Assembly (NCBI RefSeq): GCF_001905465.1
Contig: NZ_LISX01000018.1
Location: 10,334 to 74,333 of the forward strand
Reading direction: 5' to 3'
Length of the DNA: 64,000 bases
DNA from: Kitasatospora sp. CB01950
GTDB lineage: Bacteria > Actinomycetota > Actinomycetes > Streptomycetales > Streptomycetaceae
Position 1 is the first letter of the stretch. The number at the start of each line of letters is the position of its first letter. Shown piece by piece: positions 17,763 to 27,066 of the stretch. The notes under the pieces are model-generated. The model was not told where the DNA came from. It saw nothing but the letters and a program-made list of their open reading frames with translations, and did not search any database. Made by a program: the position numbers and the translations under genes.

Positions 17763-17788
17763 GCGGACAGAACCGGTCCGGTATCCGC
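17763..17788. promoter_or_regulatory. Operator-like inverted repeat before the WYL regulator
   Basis: GCGGA (17763-17767) and TCCGC (17784-17788) flank ACCGGTCCGGT, making a symmetric site in the VOC/WYL intergenic gap. TAGGCT at 17791-17796 is 6 bases before the regulator's GTG, fitting a leaderless promoter overlapped by this site. Confidence 0.45.
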
Positions 17789-17802
17789 ACTAGGCTGCGG
17801 AC

Positions 17803-18792
17803 GTGCCCAGACCCACCGCCCGCGTGCTGACACTCCTGGAACTGCTGCAGTCCGGCGGCACCCGCACAGCGGCCGAACTCGCCGACCGCCTCGGCGTCGA
17901 AGAACGCACCGTGAGGCGGTACGTGGACCGGCTGATCGACCTGGACGTGCCCGTGGAATCGGTGCGCGGCCGCTACGGCGGATACCGGCTGGCGCCCGGC
18001 CACCGCCTGCCTCCGCTCATGCTCGGCGACGACGAGGCGCTGGCCGTGCTGCTCGGCCTGGCCGCCGGCCGCCGGGCGGGACTCACCACGGCGCAGCGCA
18101 CGGCGAGCGAGACGGCGTCCGCGAAGATCCGGCGGGTGCTGCCCAAGCACACCGCCCGCCGGCTCGACGCACTGCTGGAAGCCCTCGCCTTCACGGAACG
18201 GCCCGACGAGCCGGACCGCCCGGACGCCGGCGTCCTGCTCACCGTCGCCGACGCGGCGCGCCACCGCCGGCCCCTCCTCGTCCACTACACCGACCGCGAC
18301 GGCCGGCACAGCGAACGCACCCTGCACGCGTACGGGATCGTCTCCCACTCCGGCCGCTGGTACGCGACGGGCCACGACCCCCGGATCGGCGAGGACCGCA
18401 CCCTGCGCCTGGACCGCATCACGGCCGCCAGGACCCTGCCCGGCTCGTTCGAAGCACCGGCGGACCCGGATCCGGCACAGCGCCTGCTGTCGGGATTCGC
18501 CACGGCCGAGTACCGGCACGAGGTGACCCTGCGCATCCACGGGACGGCCGAGCAGATCCGCGCACACCTCCCCGCCGCCGTCGCGACCCTGACCGACCAC
18601 GAACCCGCCACCGCCCAGGACCCGGCCGCCGAACGCTGGCAGCGCGTCGACATCCGCGCACAGCGACTCGACTGGCTGCCGCCGACACTCGCCTCGCTCG
18701 ACCGGCCGTTCGTCATCGAGCGCCCCGACGAACTGCGCGACCTCGTCATCGCGTTCGCCGACCGCCTCGCCTCCCACGCCCGCCGAACCTGA
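17803..18792 (+). CDS. HTH/WYL-domain transcriptional regulator
   Basis: 329 residues. An N-terminal winged HTH of the DeoR/HTH_11 type (TAAELADRLGVEERTVRRYVDRL), then the linker VRGRYGGYRLAPG typical of this family, a WYL domain in the middle (RHSERTLHAYGIVSHSGRWYATGHD), and a C-terminal WCX-like part. WYL domains bind ligands or nucleic acid, and these proteins usually control an adjacent divergent gene, here the VOC protein. The GTG start has no ribosome site and a TAGGCT 6 bases upstream. Confidence 0.9.
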   Translation: MPRPTARVLTLLELLQSGGTRTAAELADRLGVEERTVRRYVDRLIDLDVPVESVRGRYGGYRLAPGHRLPPLMLGDDEALAVLLGLAAGRRAGLTTAQRTASETASAKIRRVLPKHTARRLDALLEALAFTERPDEPDRPDAGVLLTVADAARHRRPLLVHYTDRDGRHSERTLHAYGIVSHSGRWYATGHDPRIGEDRTLRLDRITAARTLPGSFEAPADPDPAQRLLSGFATAEYRHEVTLRIHGTAEQIRAHLPAAVATLTDHEPATAQDPAAERWQRVDIRAQRLDWLPPTLASLDRPFVIERPDELRDLVIAFADRLASHARRT

Positions 18793-18896
18793 CGGCGGGA
18801 CGCCGAACGCCGCCCGCCGGCGGCCCGCCCCGTCCGGGCCCGGCGCCGATCCGCGTCGAGGAGACCCGCGCCGCATCCGGTCCGGGCCGTCAGCCG

Positions 18897-19586
18897 TCAG
18901 CCGTCAGCCGTCAGCCGGCGTCCGGCGTCCGGCCGGGGGGCCGTCAGGCCGGCGGTCAGGAAGGCGACCACGGTGGACAGTTCGGGGAACGGCGGGGCGG
19001 GTACGGAGGCCGCGTCGGCGGTGAGCGGGCGTCCGTAGGCCTCCAGGAGGGTCGTGAAGGCGAGCCGCCAGCGGTCGGTGATCTCGTGAACGGTCAGCTC
19101 GGGCATGGCCCGGCCGAGGACGACCTCGAACGGGGCGGTGCCCGCCCAGGGGGAGCTGCTGAGCGGCCGGTCGGCGGCCAGCATGGTCTGGGCGAGCAGG
19201 CGGCAGAGCATGCGGCCGCGGTCGGTGCGCACCAGCTCGTCGAACGGTTCGGCGACGGCCGCCACCAGCGTCCGCACCTGCGCCGGGCCGGTGGCGGCAA
19301 GGCGGCGGGTGGCTGCCTCCAGCCGGTCGTGCCACAGCGGCAGCAGCTCGCGTCCGAGGAGCGCCGTGACCAGGCCGTCCCGGGAGCCGAAGTGGTAGTG
19401 CACCGCCCCGGGGTTGAGCCCGGCCTCCGCGTTGATCGCCCGCACCGAGACCTGGCCGACCCCGCGCCGGAGGAAAAGCCGCTCGGCGGCCGCGAGCAGC
19501 CGGTCCCGGGTCGTGGCGGGGTCCTGGTCCGGGTCCCGGGTCGGGGTCGGGGTCGGGGTCGGGTCCTGGGCTGGTTCGTCCGGCAT
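18897..19586 (-). CDS. TetR-family regulator
   Basis: 229 residues. After a Pro/Thr-rich N-terminal tail (PTPTPTPTR, encoded by a short GGTCGG repeat) comes the HTH TRDRLLAAAERLFLRRGVGQ with VSVRAINAEAGLNPGAVHYHF, the TetR DNA-binding core. The C-terminal domain is helical (QTMLAADRPL, LAFTTLLEAYGRPL). The stop falls inside four tandem copies of a 7-base CAGCCGT repeat, so the last residues may be variable. Divergent from the SDR at 19716 with a palindrome between, so it most likely represses that gene. Confidence 0.87.
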   Translation of the reverse strand: MPDEPAQDPTPTPTPTRDPDQDPATTRDRLLAAAERLFLRRGVGQVSVRAINAEAGLNPGAVHYHFGSRDGLVTALLGRELLPLWHDRLEAATRRLAATGPAQVRTLVAAVAEPFDELVRTDRGRMLCRLLAQTMLAADRPLSSSPWAGTAPFEVVLGRAMPELTVHEITDRWRLAFTTLLEAYGRPLTADAASVPAPPFPELSTVVAFLTAGLTAPRPDAGRRLTADG

Positions 19587-19621
19587 GCCGCCATTGCATC
19601 ACGGGAGCCCGGGTTACCATC

Positions 19622-19634
19622 CAATCAGTGATTG
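19622..19634. promoter_or_regulatory. Palindrome between TetR and SDR genes
   Basis: CAATCA-G-TGATTG is perfectly symmetric; a further GATTGG follows about 16 bases on, extending the pattern to CCAATC...GATTGG. It lies in the 130-bp divergent gap and is a good TetR operator candidate. Confidence 0.6.
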
Positions 19635-19715
19635 ACACCCGATTGGCAGGCGTGCGCGAGAGCGCCCCGGCCAGCCCCGTGCGCCCCCGCGCACAGTGAT
19701 CGAGAGGCTCGCACC

Positions 19716-20543
19716 ATGGGTACCTACGCCGTCACCGGCTCCGCCTCGGGAATGGGCGCCGCCAGCACCGCCGTCCTCCGGGAGAACGGGCACACCGTCA
19801 TCGGCGTCGACCTCCACGACGCCGACATCACCGCCGACCTCGGCACCGCACAGGGCCGCCGCTCCGCCGTACAGGAGATCCTGGACGCCTCCGGCGGCGT
19901 CCTGGACGGCGTGGCCGCGGTGGCCGGCGTCGGCCCCGCCATGAAGGACGCCGCCGCGGTCGCCTCCATCAACTATTTCGGCCCCGTCGCCCTGCTCGAA
20001 GGCCTGCGCCCGGCCCTCGCCCGCTCCGCGGCCGGCCGCGCCGTCGTGATCGGCTCCAACTCCGCGACCACCGTCCCGATGATCGACGAGGAACTCGTCG
20101 ACCTGCTGCTCGCCGGCGACGAAGCCGCGGCCCGCGAACACGCCCGCACGGCCCGGGCGGCGCTCCCCGCCGAACTCGGTCGGACGGCACCGAGCATCTC
20201 CGCCTACGCGAGCTCCAAGTTCGCGCTGGCCCGCTGGGTGCGCCGGACGGCGGTCACACCGCCGTGGGCCCGCGAAGGCGTGCTGCTCAACGCGATCGCC
20301 CCGGGCGCGGTGATCACCCCGCTGATGCTCGGCTCCACCGACACGGGCGAGGAACCGGACGCCGACGACTTCCCCACCCCCATGCCGCTGGGCGTCTTCG
20401 GCCGACCCGATGACATCGCCTTCTGGGTGCACCAGTTCCTGCGCCCGGAGGCCCGCTTCATCACCGGAGCCACCCTGTTCGTCGACGGCGGCACCGACGC
20501 CGCGATGCGCCCCGACGCCCAGCCCACCGCACTGACCCTCTGA
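19716..20543 (+). CDS. SDR oxidoreductase (hydroxysteroid-dehydrogenase-like)
   Basis: 275 residues with a complete classical SDR set: TGSASGMG cofactor loop (residues 7-14), VIGSNSA, catalytic YASSK (Y164, K168), and NAIAPGAVITPL after it, ending FITGATLFVDGG. The acidic VDLHDAD after strand 2 suggests NAD rather than NADP. The 40-residue insert EELVDLLLAGDEAAAREHAR recalls 3-alpha-hydroxysteroid dehydrogenase/carbonyl reductases. ATG 19716 has GAGAGG before it. Divergent TetR at 18897-19586 is the likely regulator. Substrate is inferred only by resemblance. Confidence 0.88.
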   Translation: MGTYAVTGSASGMGAASTAVLRENGHTVIGVDLHDADITADLGTAQGRRSAVQEILDASGGVLDGVAAVAGVGPAMKDAAAVASINYFGPVALLEGLRPALARSAAGRAVVIGSNSATTVPMIDEELVDLLLAGDEAAAREHARTARAALPAELGRTAPSISAYASSKFALARWVRRTAVTPPWAREGVLLNAIAPGAVITPLMLGSTDTGEEPDADDFPTPMPLGVFGRPDDIAFWVHQFLRPEARFITGATLFVDGGTDAAMRPDAQPTALTL

Positions 20544-20566
20544 ACGAACGCCCCGCCCCGCAGGCC

Positions 20567-20598
20567 CTCCTCGGGCCGGGCGCGTCCGGCCCGAGGAG
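20567..20598. terminator. Bidirectional hairpin terminator
   Basis: Perfect 13-bp arms CTCCTCGGGCCGG / CCGGCCCGAGGAG with a 6-base loop, 24 bases past the SDR stop and in the gap before the convergent XRE-cupin gene. Confidence 0.7.
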
Positions 20599-20713
20599 CG
20601 CCTCCCGACGGGCGGCCCGCAGGCCCGTGACCGTCGCACTGCCGCCGCGCAGCCCCGGCCAGGACGTGAAGCCGCAAGGCCCCGTCGCCGGGGCCCGGGC
20701 GCCGCGCCGCGTA

Positions 20714-21352
20714 CTACCGGGCCCGGCGGCCGGGGGCGGGGGTGCGCGTTCGCAGGCGCTCACCCTGCGGCCCGAACAGGATCAGGTACTCGACCGGTCC
20801 GCCGGGTCCGGCGTTGGCGACGCCGTGGGGGGTGCGGGTGTCGAACTCGGCCACGTCCCCGGCGCCCAGCACGAGGTCCTGCTCGCCGAGCGCCAGCCAC
20901 AGCCGCCCGTACAGGACGCACAGCCACTCGTACCCGTCGTGGGAGGCCTGCCGCGGCCGCGCCGGCGGTGCGTCGACGGCGGGCAGGACATGCTTGTGGG
21001 CGTGCAGGCCGCCGACGTAGCGGGTCAGCGGCAGCACCGCCTTGCCGTCGCCGGAACGCTGCGGCGCCGGGGCACGCGGCCCGGCCGCCACGGGTCCGGC
21101 GGGCACCGGTGCGGGCGCGGCGGGTGCGGCGCCGGCCAGTTCGTCCAAGGAGGCGCCGTACGCCTTCGCGAGCCGCAGCAGCACCTCCAGCGTCGGTCTG
21201 CGCCGGCCGGTCTCGATCCGTGACAGCGTGCTCGGCGAGATGCCGGTCGCGCGGCCGACGCCGGTGAGCGTGGCGCCGCGCCGCTCGCGCGCGGCCCGCA
21301 GCCGGGGGCCCATGTCCGCCGGCACGCCGGCCGTTTCGTCGCCCGCCGCCAT
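20714..21352 (-). CDS. XRE-family regulator with C-terminal cupin
   Basis: 212 residues. N-terminal XRE HTH (GPRLRAARERRGATLTGVGR, ISPSTLSRIETGRRRPTLEVL), a 30-residue Pro/Ala linker, and a cupin sensor domain (YEWLCVLYGRLWLALGEQDLVLGAGDVAEFDTRTPHGV in outline; residues about 140-180). Such HTH-cupin proteins sense a small molecule. The gene is divergent from an epoxide-hydrolase-like gene, and a TTGCCA-GAA-TGGCAA palindrome sits between. ATG 21352 has GGAGG upstream; ATG at residue 14 is a less likely start. Confidence 0.88.
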   Translation of the reverse strand: MAAGDETAGVPADMGPRLRAARERRGATLTGVGRATGISPSTLSRIETGRRRPTLEVLLRLAKAYGASLDELAGAAPAAPAPVPAGPVAAGPRAPAPQRSGDGKAVLPLTRYVGGLHAHKHVLPAVDAPPARPRQASHDGYEWLCVLYGRLWLALGEQDLVLGAGDVAEFDTRTPHGVANAGPGGPVEYLILFGPQGERLRTRTPAPGRRAR

Positions 21353-21403
21353 CGCCCCGCTCCCTCCGACCGACGCCGCCTCCACCACCCCTGTCCTGCC
21401 AGT

Positions 21404-21418
21404 TTGCCAGAATGGCAA
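21404..21418. promoter_or_regulatory. Palindromic operator candidate for the XRE regulator
   Basis: TTGCCA-GAA-TGGCAA is a perfect 6-3-6 inverted repeat in the 142-bp gap between the XRE-cupin gene and the divergent hydrolase, in an AT-richer spot. Size and position fit an XRE-type binding site. Confidence 0.6.
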
Positions 21419-21494
21419 GGGTGTTCGCGCCACGCGGGCACCGCGCCGCATGATCGGCGGGTACCGGCAGCCGCCCGTGAACCGAGGAGAAGCG

Positions 21495-22484
21495 ATGCAC
21501 CGGCCCGCGCCGCCCGCCGCCCCGCGCCACCGCACCGTCCAGGGCCCCGCCGGGCGCCTGCACCTGGTCGAGCAGGGCGCCGGACCGCTGGTCCTGCTCA
21601 TCCACGGCTTCCCCGAGTCCTGGTACTCCTGGCGCCGCCAACTCCCGGCCCTCGCCGCGGCGGGATACCGGGCCGTGGCGCCCGACGTGCGCGGCTACGG
21701 CCGCTCCTCCAGGCCGGCCCCGGCGGACGCCTACCGGATGCTCGACCTGGTGGAGGACAACGTCGCCCTGGTGCACGCCCTGGGCGAGGAACAGGCGGTG
21801 GTCGTCGGCCACGACTGGGGCTCCGGCATCGCCGCGGCCTCCGCCCTGCTGCGCCCCGAGGTCTTCCGCGCCGTCGGACTGCTGAGCGTCCCCTACACGC
21901 CGCCCGGCGGACCCCGCCCCACCGACGTCTTCGCGCGGATGGGCGGCGACCAGGAGTTCTACGTCTCCTACTTCCAGGAGCCCGGCCGGGCCGAAGCGGA
22001 GATGGAACCCGACATCCGGGGCTGGCTCGCGGGCTTCTACGCGGCCATGTCCGCCGACACCATGCCCGCCCGCGACGAGCCCGACCCGCACTTCGTGGCC
22101 CGCACCGGCGGCCGGCTGCGCGACCGCTTCCCCGCCGGCAAGCTGCCCGCCTGGCTGACCGAGGACGACCTCGACGCGTACGCCGGGGAGTTCGAGCGCA
22201 CCGGCATGACCGGCGCCCTCAACCGCTACCGCGCCATGGACCGCGACTGGGAGGACCTCGCCCCGTACGAGGGAGCGCCGATCGAGCAGCCGTCCCTGTT
22301 CATCGGCGGCGCCCTGGACGCCTCCACGGCCTGGATGGCCGACGCGATCGACGCCCACCCCGCCACCCTCCCCGGCCTGACCTCCGCCCACATCCTGGAC
22401 GGCTGCGGACACTGGACCCAGCAGGAACGCCCCGAGGAGGTCAACCGCCTCCTGACCGCCTGGCTCGCCTCCCTCCACGACTGA
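21495..22484 (+). CDS. Alpha/beta hydrolase, epoxide-hydrolase type
   Basis: 329 residues. LLIHGFPESWYSWRRQLPAL has the HGxP oxyanion motif, AVVVGHDWGSGIA carries nucleophile D107 (Asp, as in epoxide hydrolases rather than Ser), and DGCGHWTQQERPEEV holds the catalytic His. The cap region between contains Tyr residues that could activate the epoxide (for example YVSYFQEPG). Start set by GAGGAG before ATG 21495. Probably controlled by the divergent XRE-cupin protein. It would open epoxides to diols in the cytoplasm; natural substrate unknown. Confidence 0.88.
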   Translation: MHRPAPPAAPRHRTVQGPAGRLHLVEQGAGPLVLLIHGFPESWYSWRRQLPALAAAGYRAVAPDVRGYGRSSRPAPADAYRMLDLVEDNVALVHALGEEQAVVVGHDWGSGIAAASALLRPEVFRAVGLLSVPYTPPGGPRPTDVFARMGGDQEFYVSYFQEPGRAEAEMEPDIRGWLAGFYAAMSADTMPARDEPDPHFVARTGGRLRDRFPAGKLPAWLTEDDLDAYAGEFERTGMTGALNRYRAMDRDWEDLAPYEGAPIEQPSLFIGGALDASTAWMADAIDAHPATLPGLTSAHILDGCGHWTQQERPEEVNRLLTAWLASLHD

Positions 22485-23103
22485 ACCGACAGGCGCGGAC
22501 ACCGGGCCGCGCGCGGGAGACGCCGGCGGGCGGGCATCACGGCGGGACGCCGGATCAACCGTGGGGCGACGTCAATGACTTCTCCGCTCCCGACCCGACG
22601 GGCGCCCCGATCGCGGACCGGCAGGCGGCGTTCGACCCGATCGGGTCGGGGGGACGGACGCGGGAGCGCCCGGCAGGCGGCGCCGCAGGGCCGCTGCCCT
22701 GCGCTGCGGAGGCGCTGTCGCGCCCTGCCGATGCGGAGACGGCCGATCCGCGGGTCCGGCCGGCCCCGGCGGCCCTCCGTCCGACGTCCGCCGACGAGAT
22801 CGACGCCGACGACCTTCGCGCCGGGGCGAGCGCCGTCCTGGTCGTCGCCCAGACAGCCGTCAGGCCCGCAGGTGCAGGCGGGCGCCGTCCGCGTCCTCAC
22901 GCCGAGCGGGCCCGGACAGCCCGCCCGTGACCAGGTCCTCCACCGACTCCTCAGTTGCGCCGCCGAGACCACCGCCGCCGAGACCACCGCCTTCGGGAGA
23001 TCCGCCTTCGGGAGATCCGCGACGATGCCCGCGCAGCCTTCCCCGCCCCCGCACGTGCGCTCATCTGCCGGCGGTGCCTGTGGGCATTGAAAACAGGGTC
23101 GAA
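22485..23103. other. Gene-free stretch with short tandem repeats
   Basis: About 620 bases with no supported gene. Near the 3' end, GCCGAGACCACC occurs twice in tandem (about 22960-22985) and CTTCGGGAGATCCG twice (about 22990-23020). A frame reading TSADEIDADDLRAG near 22790 is short and unrecognised. Confidence 0.5.
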
Positions 23104-24162
23104 ATGAGGGTTGAGTCCTACGTCATGAGCCGACACGTCAAGACGTTCCACGCCATCGAGATCGGTGACGGCGGCGACGGGCGCTGGGCCGAGCACGTCC
23201 GGCCGACCATGGCGGGTGCGAAGGACCGGCTGACCGAGGAGGGCCGGACGCCCGGGGGCGCGGCCCGTTCCCGGCGACTGTTCGAGGAGCACATGCCCGA
23301 GCTGGTCCCGACACTCGACCGCCTCGCCGGCCAACTGGCTTCACCCCGGGCCAGGACGCTTCTCACCATGGCATCGGTGCGGCCGTTCTTCTCCGGCTGC
23401 ACCCAGATCGGCCGCCCGGGCACTCTGCTCAGAAACTACGACTTCGCTCCCGAGCACTGCGAAGGCGCCATCGTCTCCTCCCACTTCCTCCGCCCTGTGA
23501 TCGGCATACAGGAAGCAGGGTGGGGACTGCTGGACGGCATGAACAACGCCGGCCTCGCGGTGTCGCTGACCTTCGGCGGGCGGTTCGTCCACGGGCCGGG
23601 CTTCGCCGTTCCCCTGGTGCTGCGCTACCTCCTGGAGACCTGCCGGACCGTCGACGAGGCGGTCGGCAGACTGCGGACCGTACCCGTCGCGATCCCGCAG
23701 AACGTCACCCTCGTCGACCCGAACCGGGCCGTGACGGTCTACGTGGGACCCGACATCCCGCTGACCGGGACGCCGGACTCCTGCGCCGCCAACCACCAGC
23801 ACCTCCCGGTGCCGGACGAGCAGGAGCGATCCACCCGGACACAAGCCCGGCTGAACGCCGTGCGAGCGGCGGGAGTCGATGTCGCAGCGATGCTACGACC
23901 GCCGCTGTACCAGTACGCGTACGACGAATGGCTGGGGACGGTGTACACGGCCCAGTACCGTCCCGCGGAGGGGCGCGTGACGTACCACTGGCCCGGGGAG
24001 AGCTGGGAGCAGTCGTTCGTCGCCTTCTCACCGGGATCGCGCACCGTCGCCCTGGGACTTCCGGACGGGAGCGACGACCGCCGACACACGCCCGGGGGAG
24101 CAGGGGGCGCTGTGCGGCGTGTTCGACGAAGGCGACGGGCGCGGCCGCCGCGTTCGTCCTGA
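23104..24162 (+). CDS. C45-type Ntn hydrolase (acyltransferase-like), altered 3' end
   Basis: 352 residues. The sequence SGCTQIGRPGTLLRNYDF fits the autocatalytic site of C45 Ntn hydrolases (penicillin acyltransferase/AAT type): cleavage between G98 and C99 would expose Cys as the nucleophile, and RNYD is the usual follow-on motif. EAGWGLLDGMNNAGLAVSLTFGG and FAVPLVLRYLLETCRTVDEAV continue the family pattern. ATG 23104 has AGGG before it; ATG 23125 is possible. The last 25-30 residues are Arg-rich and are antisense to a yegP-like remnant, so the natural C terminus was probably lost in a rearrangement. Confidence 0.75.
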   Translation: MRVESYVMSRHVKTFHAIEIGDGGDGRWAEHVRPTMAGAKDRLTEEGRTPGGAARSRRLFEEHMPELVPTLDRLAGQLASPRARTLLTMASVRPFFSGCTQIGRPGTLLRNYDFAPEHCEGAIVSSHFLRPVIGIQEAGWGLLDGMNNAGLAVSLTFGGRFVHGPGFAVPLVLRYLLETCRTVDEAVGRLRTVPVAIPQNVTLVDPNRAVTVYVGPDIPLTGTPDSCAANHQHLPVPDEQERSTRTQARLNAVRAAGVDVAAMLRPPLYQYAYDEWLGTVYTAQYRPAEGRVTYHWPGESWEQSFVAFSPGSRTVALGLPDGSDDRRHTPGGAGGAVRRVRRRRRARPPRSS

Positions 24163-24299
24163 CCGACGCGATGCCCTTCTCGCACGCGGCCTTGGCTGTT
24201 GTACGCCTCGCCGACCGCGATGATCTCCCCGTTGCCGGCTTTCAGCCGGAACCGGAACTTGCCCGCCTTGTCGGTGCAGATCTCGAACTTCCCGGACAC
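24116..24299 (-). pseudogene. DUF1508 (YegP-like) gene with a frameshift
   Basis: From GTG 24299, with GGAGG 7 bases upstream, the frame reads SGKFEICTDKAGKFRFRLKA, then NGEIIAVGEAYNS, a near-perfect DUF1508 start. An extra C near 24190 then breaks the frame; in the next frame it continues KAACEKGIASVRTN and AAAAPVAFVE, the expected second half. The natural stop is absent and the 3' end overlaps the convergent C45 gene by about 45 bases. Either an inactivated gene or a sequencing indel, with the overlap pointing to real rearrangement. Confidence 0.8.
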
Positions 24300-24623
24300 C
24301 GCTGCCTCCTCGGTCTCGGTACGGCCGGGTCGGTGGTGGGGCGGCCCCGGGCAGGCGCCGGCCCCACCGGGAGGGCGCACGTCGCACACCGATCCCGCGA
24401 GCACTGCAGGCCCCGGCGGGGCGCAGCCGCCGACGGGATTGATGCCCGCCCGCGCGGGACAGCCGGGACCACGTCCCGACCCCGCCCCGCCCAGGCGGAT
24501 GCCGGCGCGCCGGCGCCCTTGCCCCCTCGTCCACGGAGCGGGCCCCGGCCGACCGGCGCCCGGCGGCGGGTCGTCGGCGGGTCGGCGGCGGTCGACCGCG
24601 ACGCGTCGGTGGGGGCGTCGCCG

Positions 24624-24681
24624 CTCGGAGCGGCCCGTCCCTCGGAGCGGCCCGTTCCTCGGAGCGGCCCGTTCCTCGGAG
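24624..24681. repeat. 17-bp tandem repeat upstream of marR-like gene
   Basis: CTCGGAGCGGCCCGTTC occurs three times in a row at 24624-24674 (first copy with one change), with a fourth partial copy after. The rest of the gap 24300-24721 has no gene. Confidence 0.85.
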
Positions 24682-24721
24682 GGGGGTGTGCGAGCGGTGG
24701 GGGATGTGTAGCGTTGCGGTC

Positions 24722-25228
24722 ATGGGACCGCCGACCGACATCGCCACCGACCAGGCGCCGGCCGATCCGGCCGCCACCGACGACATGCTGGCCACCCAGC
24801 CCATCGGCTACTGGAGCGGCCTCGCCCACGCGGCCGTCACCCGGCACCTGCGTGACGCCATGGCCAGGATCGACGTCACGCAGCCGCAGTACTGGGTGCT
24901 CAACGGGGTGAACGGCAGCCCCGAGGCGCCCAGTCGCGAGGAGGCCGTCGCCCGGCTGACGCCCCTCGCGGACGGGCCGCACGAGATCTCTCGCGTCATC
25001 GACCAGCTGGTCCACCGCGGCTGGCTCCGGATCGACGCCGGGCAGCGCCTGCAGCTCACCGATGCCGGCGAGGCCGCCAGGGTGCGGCTGCGCGAGCTGG
25101 CGACCGAACTGCGCGCCGTGGTCCACGAGGGCATCGCCGACGAAGAGTACGTGGCCGCGCTCAAGGTGCTGCGCAGGATGGTCGCCAACGTCGAGGAGTC
25201 CGGGGACATCGCCGCTCCTCCCCGGTGA
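24722..25228 (+). CDS. MarR/winged-helix family regulator
   Basis: 168 residues. Helical start (SGLAHAAVTRHLRDAMARID) then QPQYWVLNGVNGSPEAPSREE and a winged-helix segment HEISRVIDQLVHRGWLRIDAGQRLQLTDAGEAARVRL (residues about 88-125), as in MarR-like proteins, ending in a dimerisation helix. ATG 24722 lacks a ribosome site but has TAGCGT 6 bases upstream, suggesting leaderless translation. The truncated tap begins directly after its stop, so this gene now abuts a telomere locus it probably did not originally neighbour. Confidence 0.8.
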   Translation: MGPPTDIATDQAPADPAATDDMLATQPIGYWSGLAHAAVTRHLRDAMARIDVTQPQYWVLNGVNGSPEAPSREEAVARLTPLADGPHEISRVIDQLVHRGWLRIDAGQRLQLTDAGEAARVRLRELATELRAVVHEGIADEEYVAALKVLRRMVANVEESGDIAAPPR

Positions 25229-25852
<624 letters not shown>

Positions 25853-25856
<4 letters not shown>

Positions 25857-26410
25857 CGGCCGGCGGACTCAGGGGCCTGTTCGGGAAGGTCCGCGAGGCG
25901 CTCTTCCCCTCCCGCAAGGCCCCCGCGCAGACCGCCACCCAGGCCGGGCACGTCCGGACGCGCAAGTACGGCGGCAGCACCAAGGCCCCGGCCGCCGCCT
26001 ACGGCGTCTCCGCCCGCACCGTGCAGCGCCGGGTCGACGGCACCCGCCACCCGGCCGGCCGCCACCGCGAGAAGCTGCGCCTGGACGCCGTCGAGGTGCA
26101 GACCACCGAACGCGGCCGCGAGCGCAAGGCCAGGCAGCCGGCCGAACTCGGCCCGCACTCCGGGATCACCGCCCGGGTCGGGCGCACCCGCACCTTCGAG
26201 ATCCAGGGCTCGGACGCCGTCCGGGCCCGCGACATCCACCTCGCCCTCACCGGCGGCCAGGCCGCCGCCCTCGCCCTCGCCCAGGACGAGGGCGAGATGC
26301 GCGAGATCATCGGGCAGGCCCTGGCCGACCACTTCAACGGCGGCGGCGGATACGGCGGCTTCAGCGCCGACGACTTCGACTGCGACGCCGACGACTTCGA
26401 CCTGAGCTGA
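25853..26410 (+). CDS. tpg: Tpg-like telomere terminal protein
   Basis: 185 residues, the usual Tpg length. The N-terminal GLFGKVREALFPSRKAPAQ and VRTRKYGGSTKAPAAAYGVS, then ARTVQRRVDGTRHPAGRHRE form the HTH-like region of Tpg, and the acidic end FSADDFDCDADDFDLS is also typical. Tpg is covalently attached to the 5' ends of linear Streptomyces replicons and primes end patching together with Tap. GTG 25853 overlaps the tap stop and has GAAGG upstream. The gene looks intact although its partner is truncated. Whether it serves a telomere in this genome cannot be told from the window. Confidence 0.85.
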
Positions 26411-26538
26411 ACCGGCCGACCACCCGCCCGGGGGCGCACCACCCGGGCCGCTCCTTTCGCCGCAGCAGGAGGAGGCCCGGCCGCCCCCCGCACCAGTTTG
26501 TCGAGGCAGGACCCGACGTCACGCTCAATCTTCGGCGG

Positions 26539-26985
26539 GTGGAGGATTCGGCCGCCGTCCGGGGCGGTCGCGCCCGGTTCACCGAGTCCGACGGGTTCGG
26601 CCAGGAAGCGCCCACCGTGGCCCTGGCCGACGGAGGGGCCGGCCGTGACGCCGTCGAGTCCCGGGCGGGGACACCGCTCACTGCCGCGCTGTTCGCCGCG
26701 GCCACCGATCCCGCGCCCGCCCGGCCGCTGCGGGTGGCCGGTCGGGCGGGTGCCGGGACGAACCACATCGACGTGGTCGCCGCCCGCCACGGCATCCGGG
26801 TCACCCACACCCCGGGCTCCAACGCCGCCGCCGACGCCGAGTCCACCCTCGGTCGGATCCTCGCCCTGACCCGCAACCCGGTCCCGCGCAACCCGGTCCC
26901 GCGCAACCCGGCCCGGCACATCGCCGCGCTGCTGGCGGGCCGTCCCGAGGGAGTGCCGGTCGTCTCGCCGAACTCCCGGTCCGGC
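26539..26985 (+). pseudogene. 2-hydroxyacid dehydrogenase (PGDH-like) fragment
   Basis: In one frame, PARPLRVAGRAGAGTNHIDV, VAARHGIRVTHTPGSNAAAD and AESTLGRILALTRN match the catalytic-domain part of D-isomer-specific 2-hydroxyacid dehydrogenases (3-phosphoglycerate dehydrogenase type). The NAD-binding domain that should follow is absent; instead a small repeat gives RNPVPRNPVPRNP and unrelated sequence. No ribosome site at the start. A remnant; no activity expected. Confidence 0.65.
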
Positions 26986-27066
26986 CAAGGAACTCGGCGT
27001 CGGCGACGTCCTGGCCGGAACAGGGCACGTGCGGACGCTGGGTCGGCGAGGTCGTGTGACGAGCTC

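Noticed and set aside
16315..18876. One 853-residue minus-strand protein joining the deaminase, minus-strand shadow and VOC regions
   Set aside because: The deaminase is supported by its own GTG and GGAG; the upstream part is low-complexity and the VOC gene lies in another frame.
22575..23090. 171-codon frame upstream of the C45 gene
   Set aside because: Low-complexity Arg/Pro sequence without ribosome site; ends within short tandem repeats.
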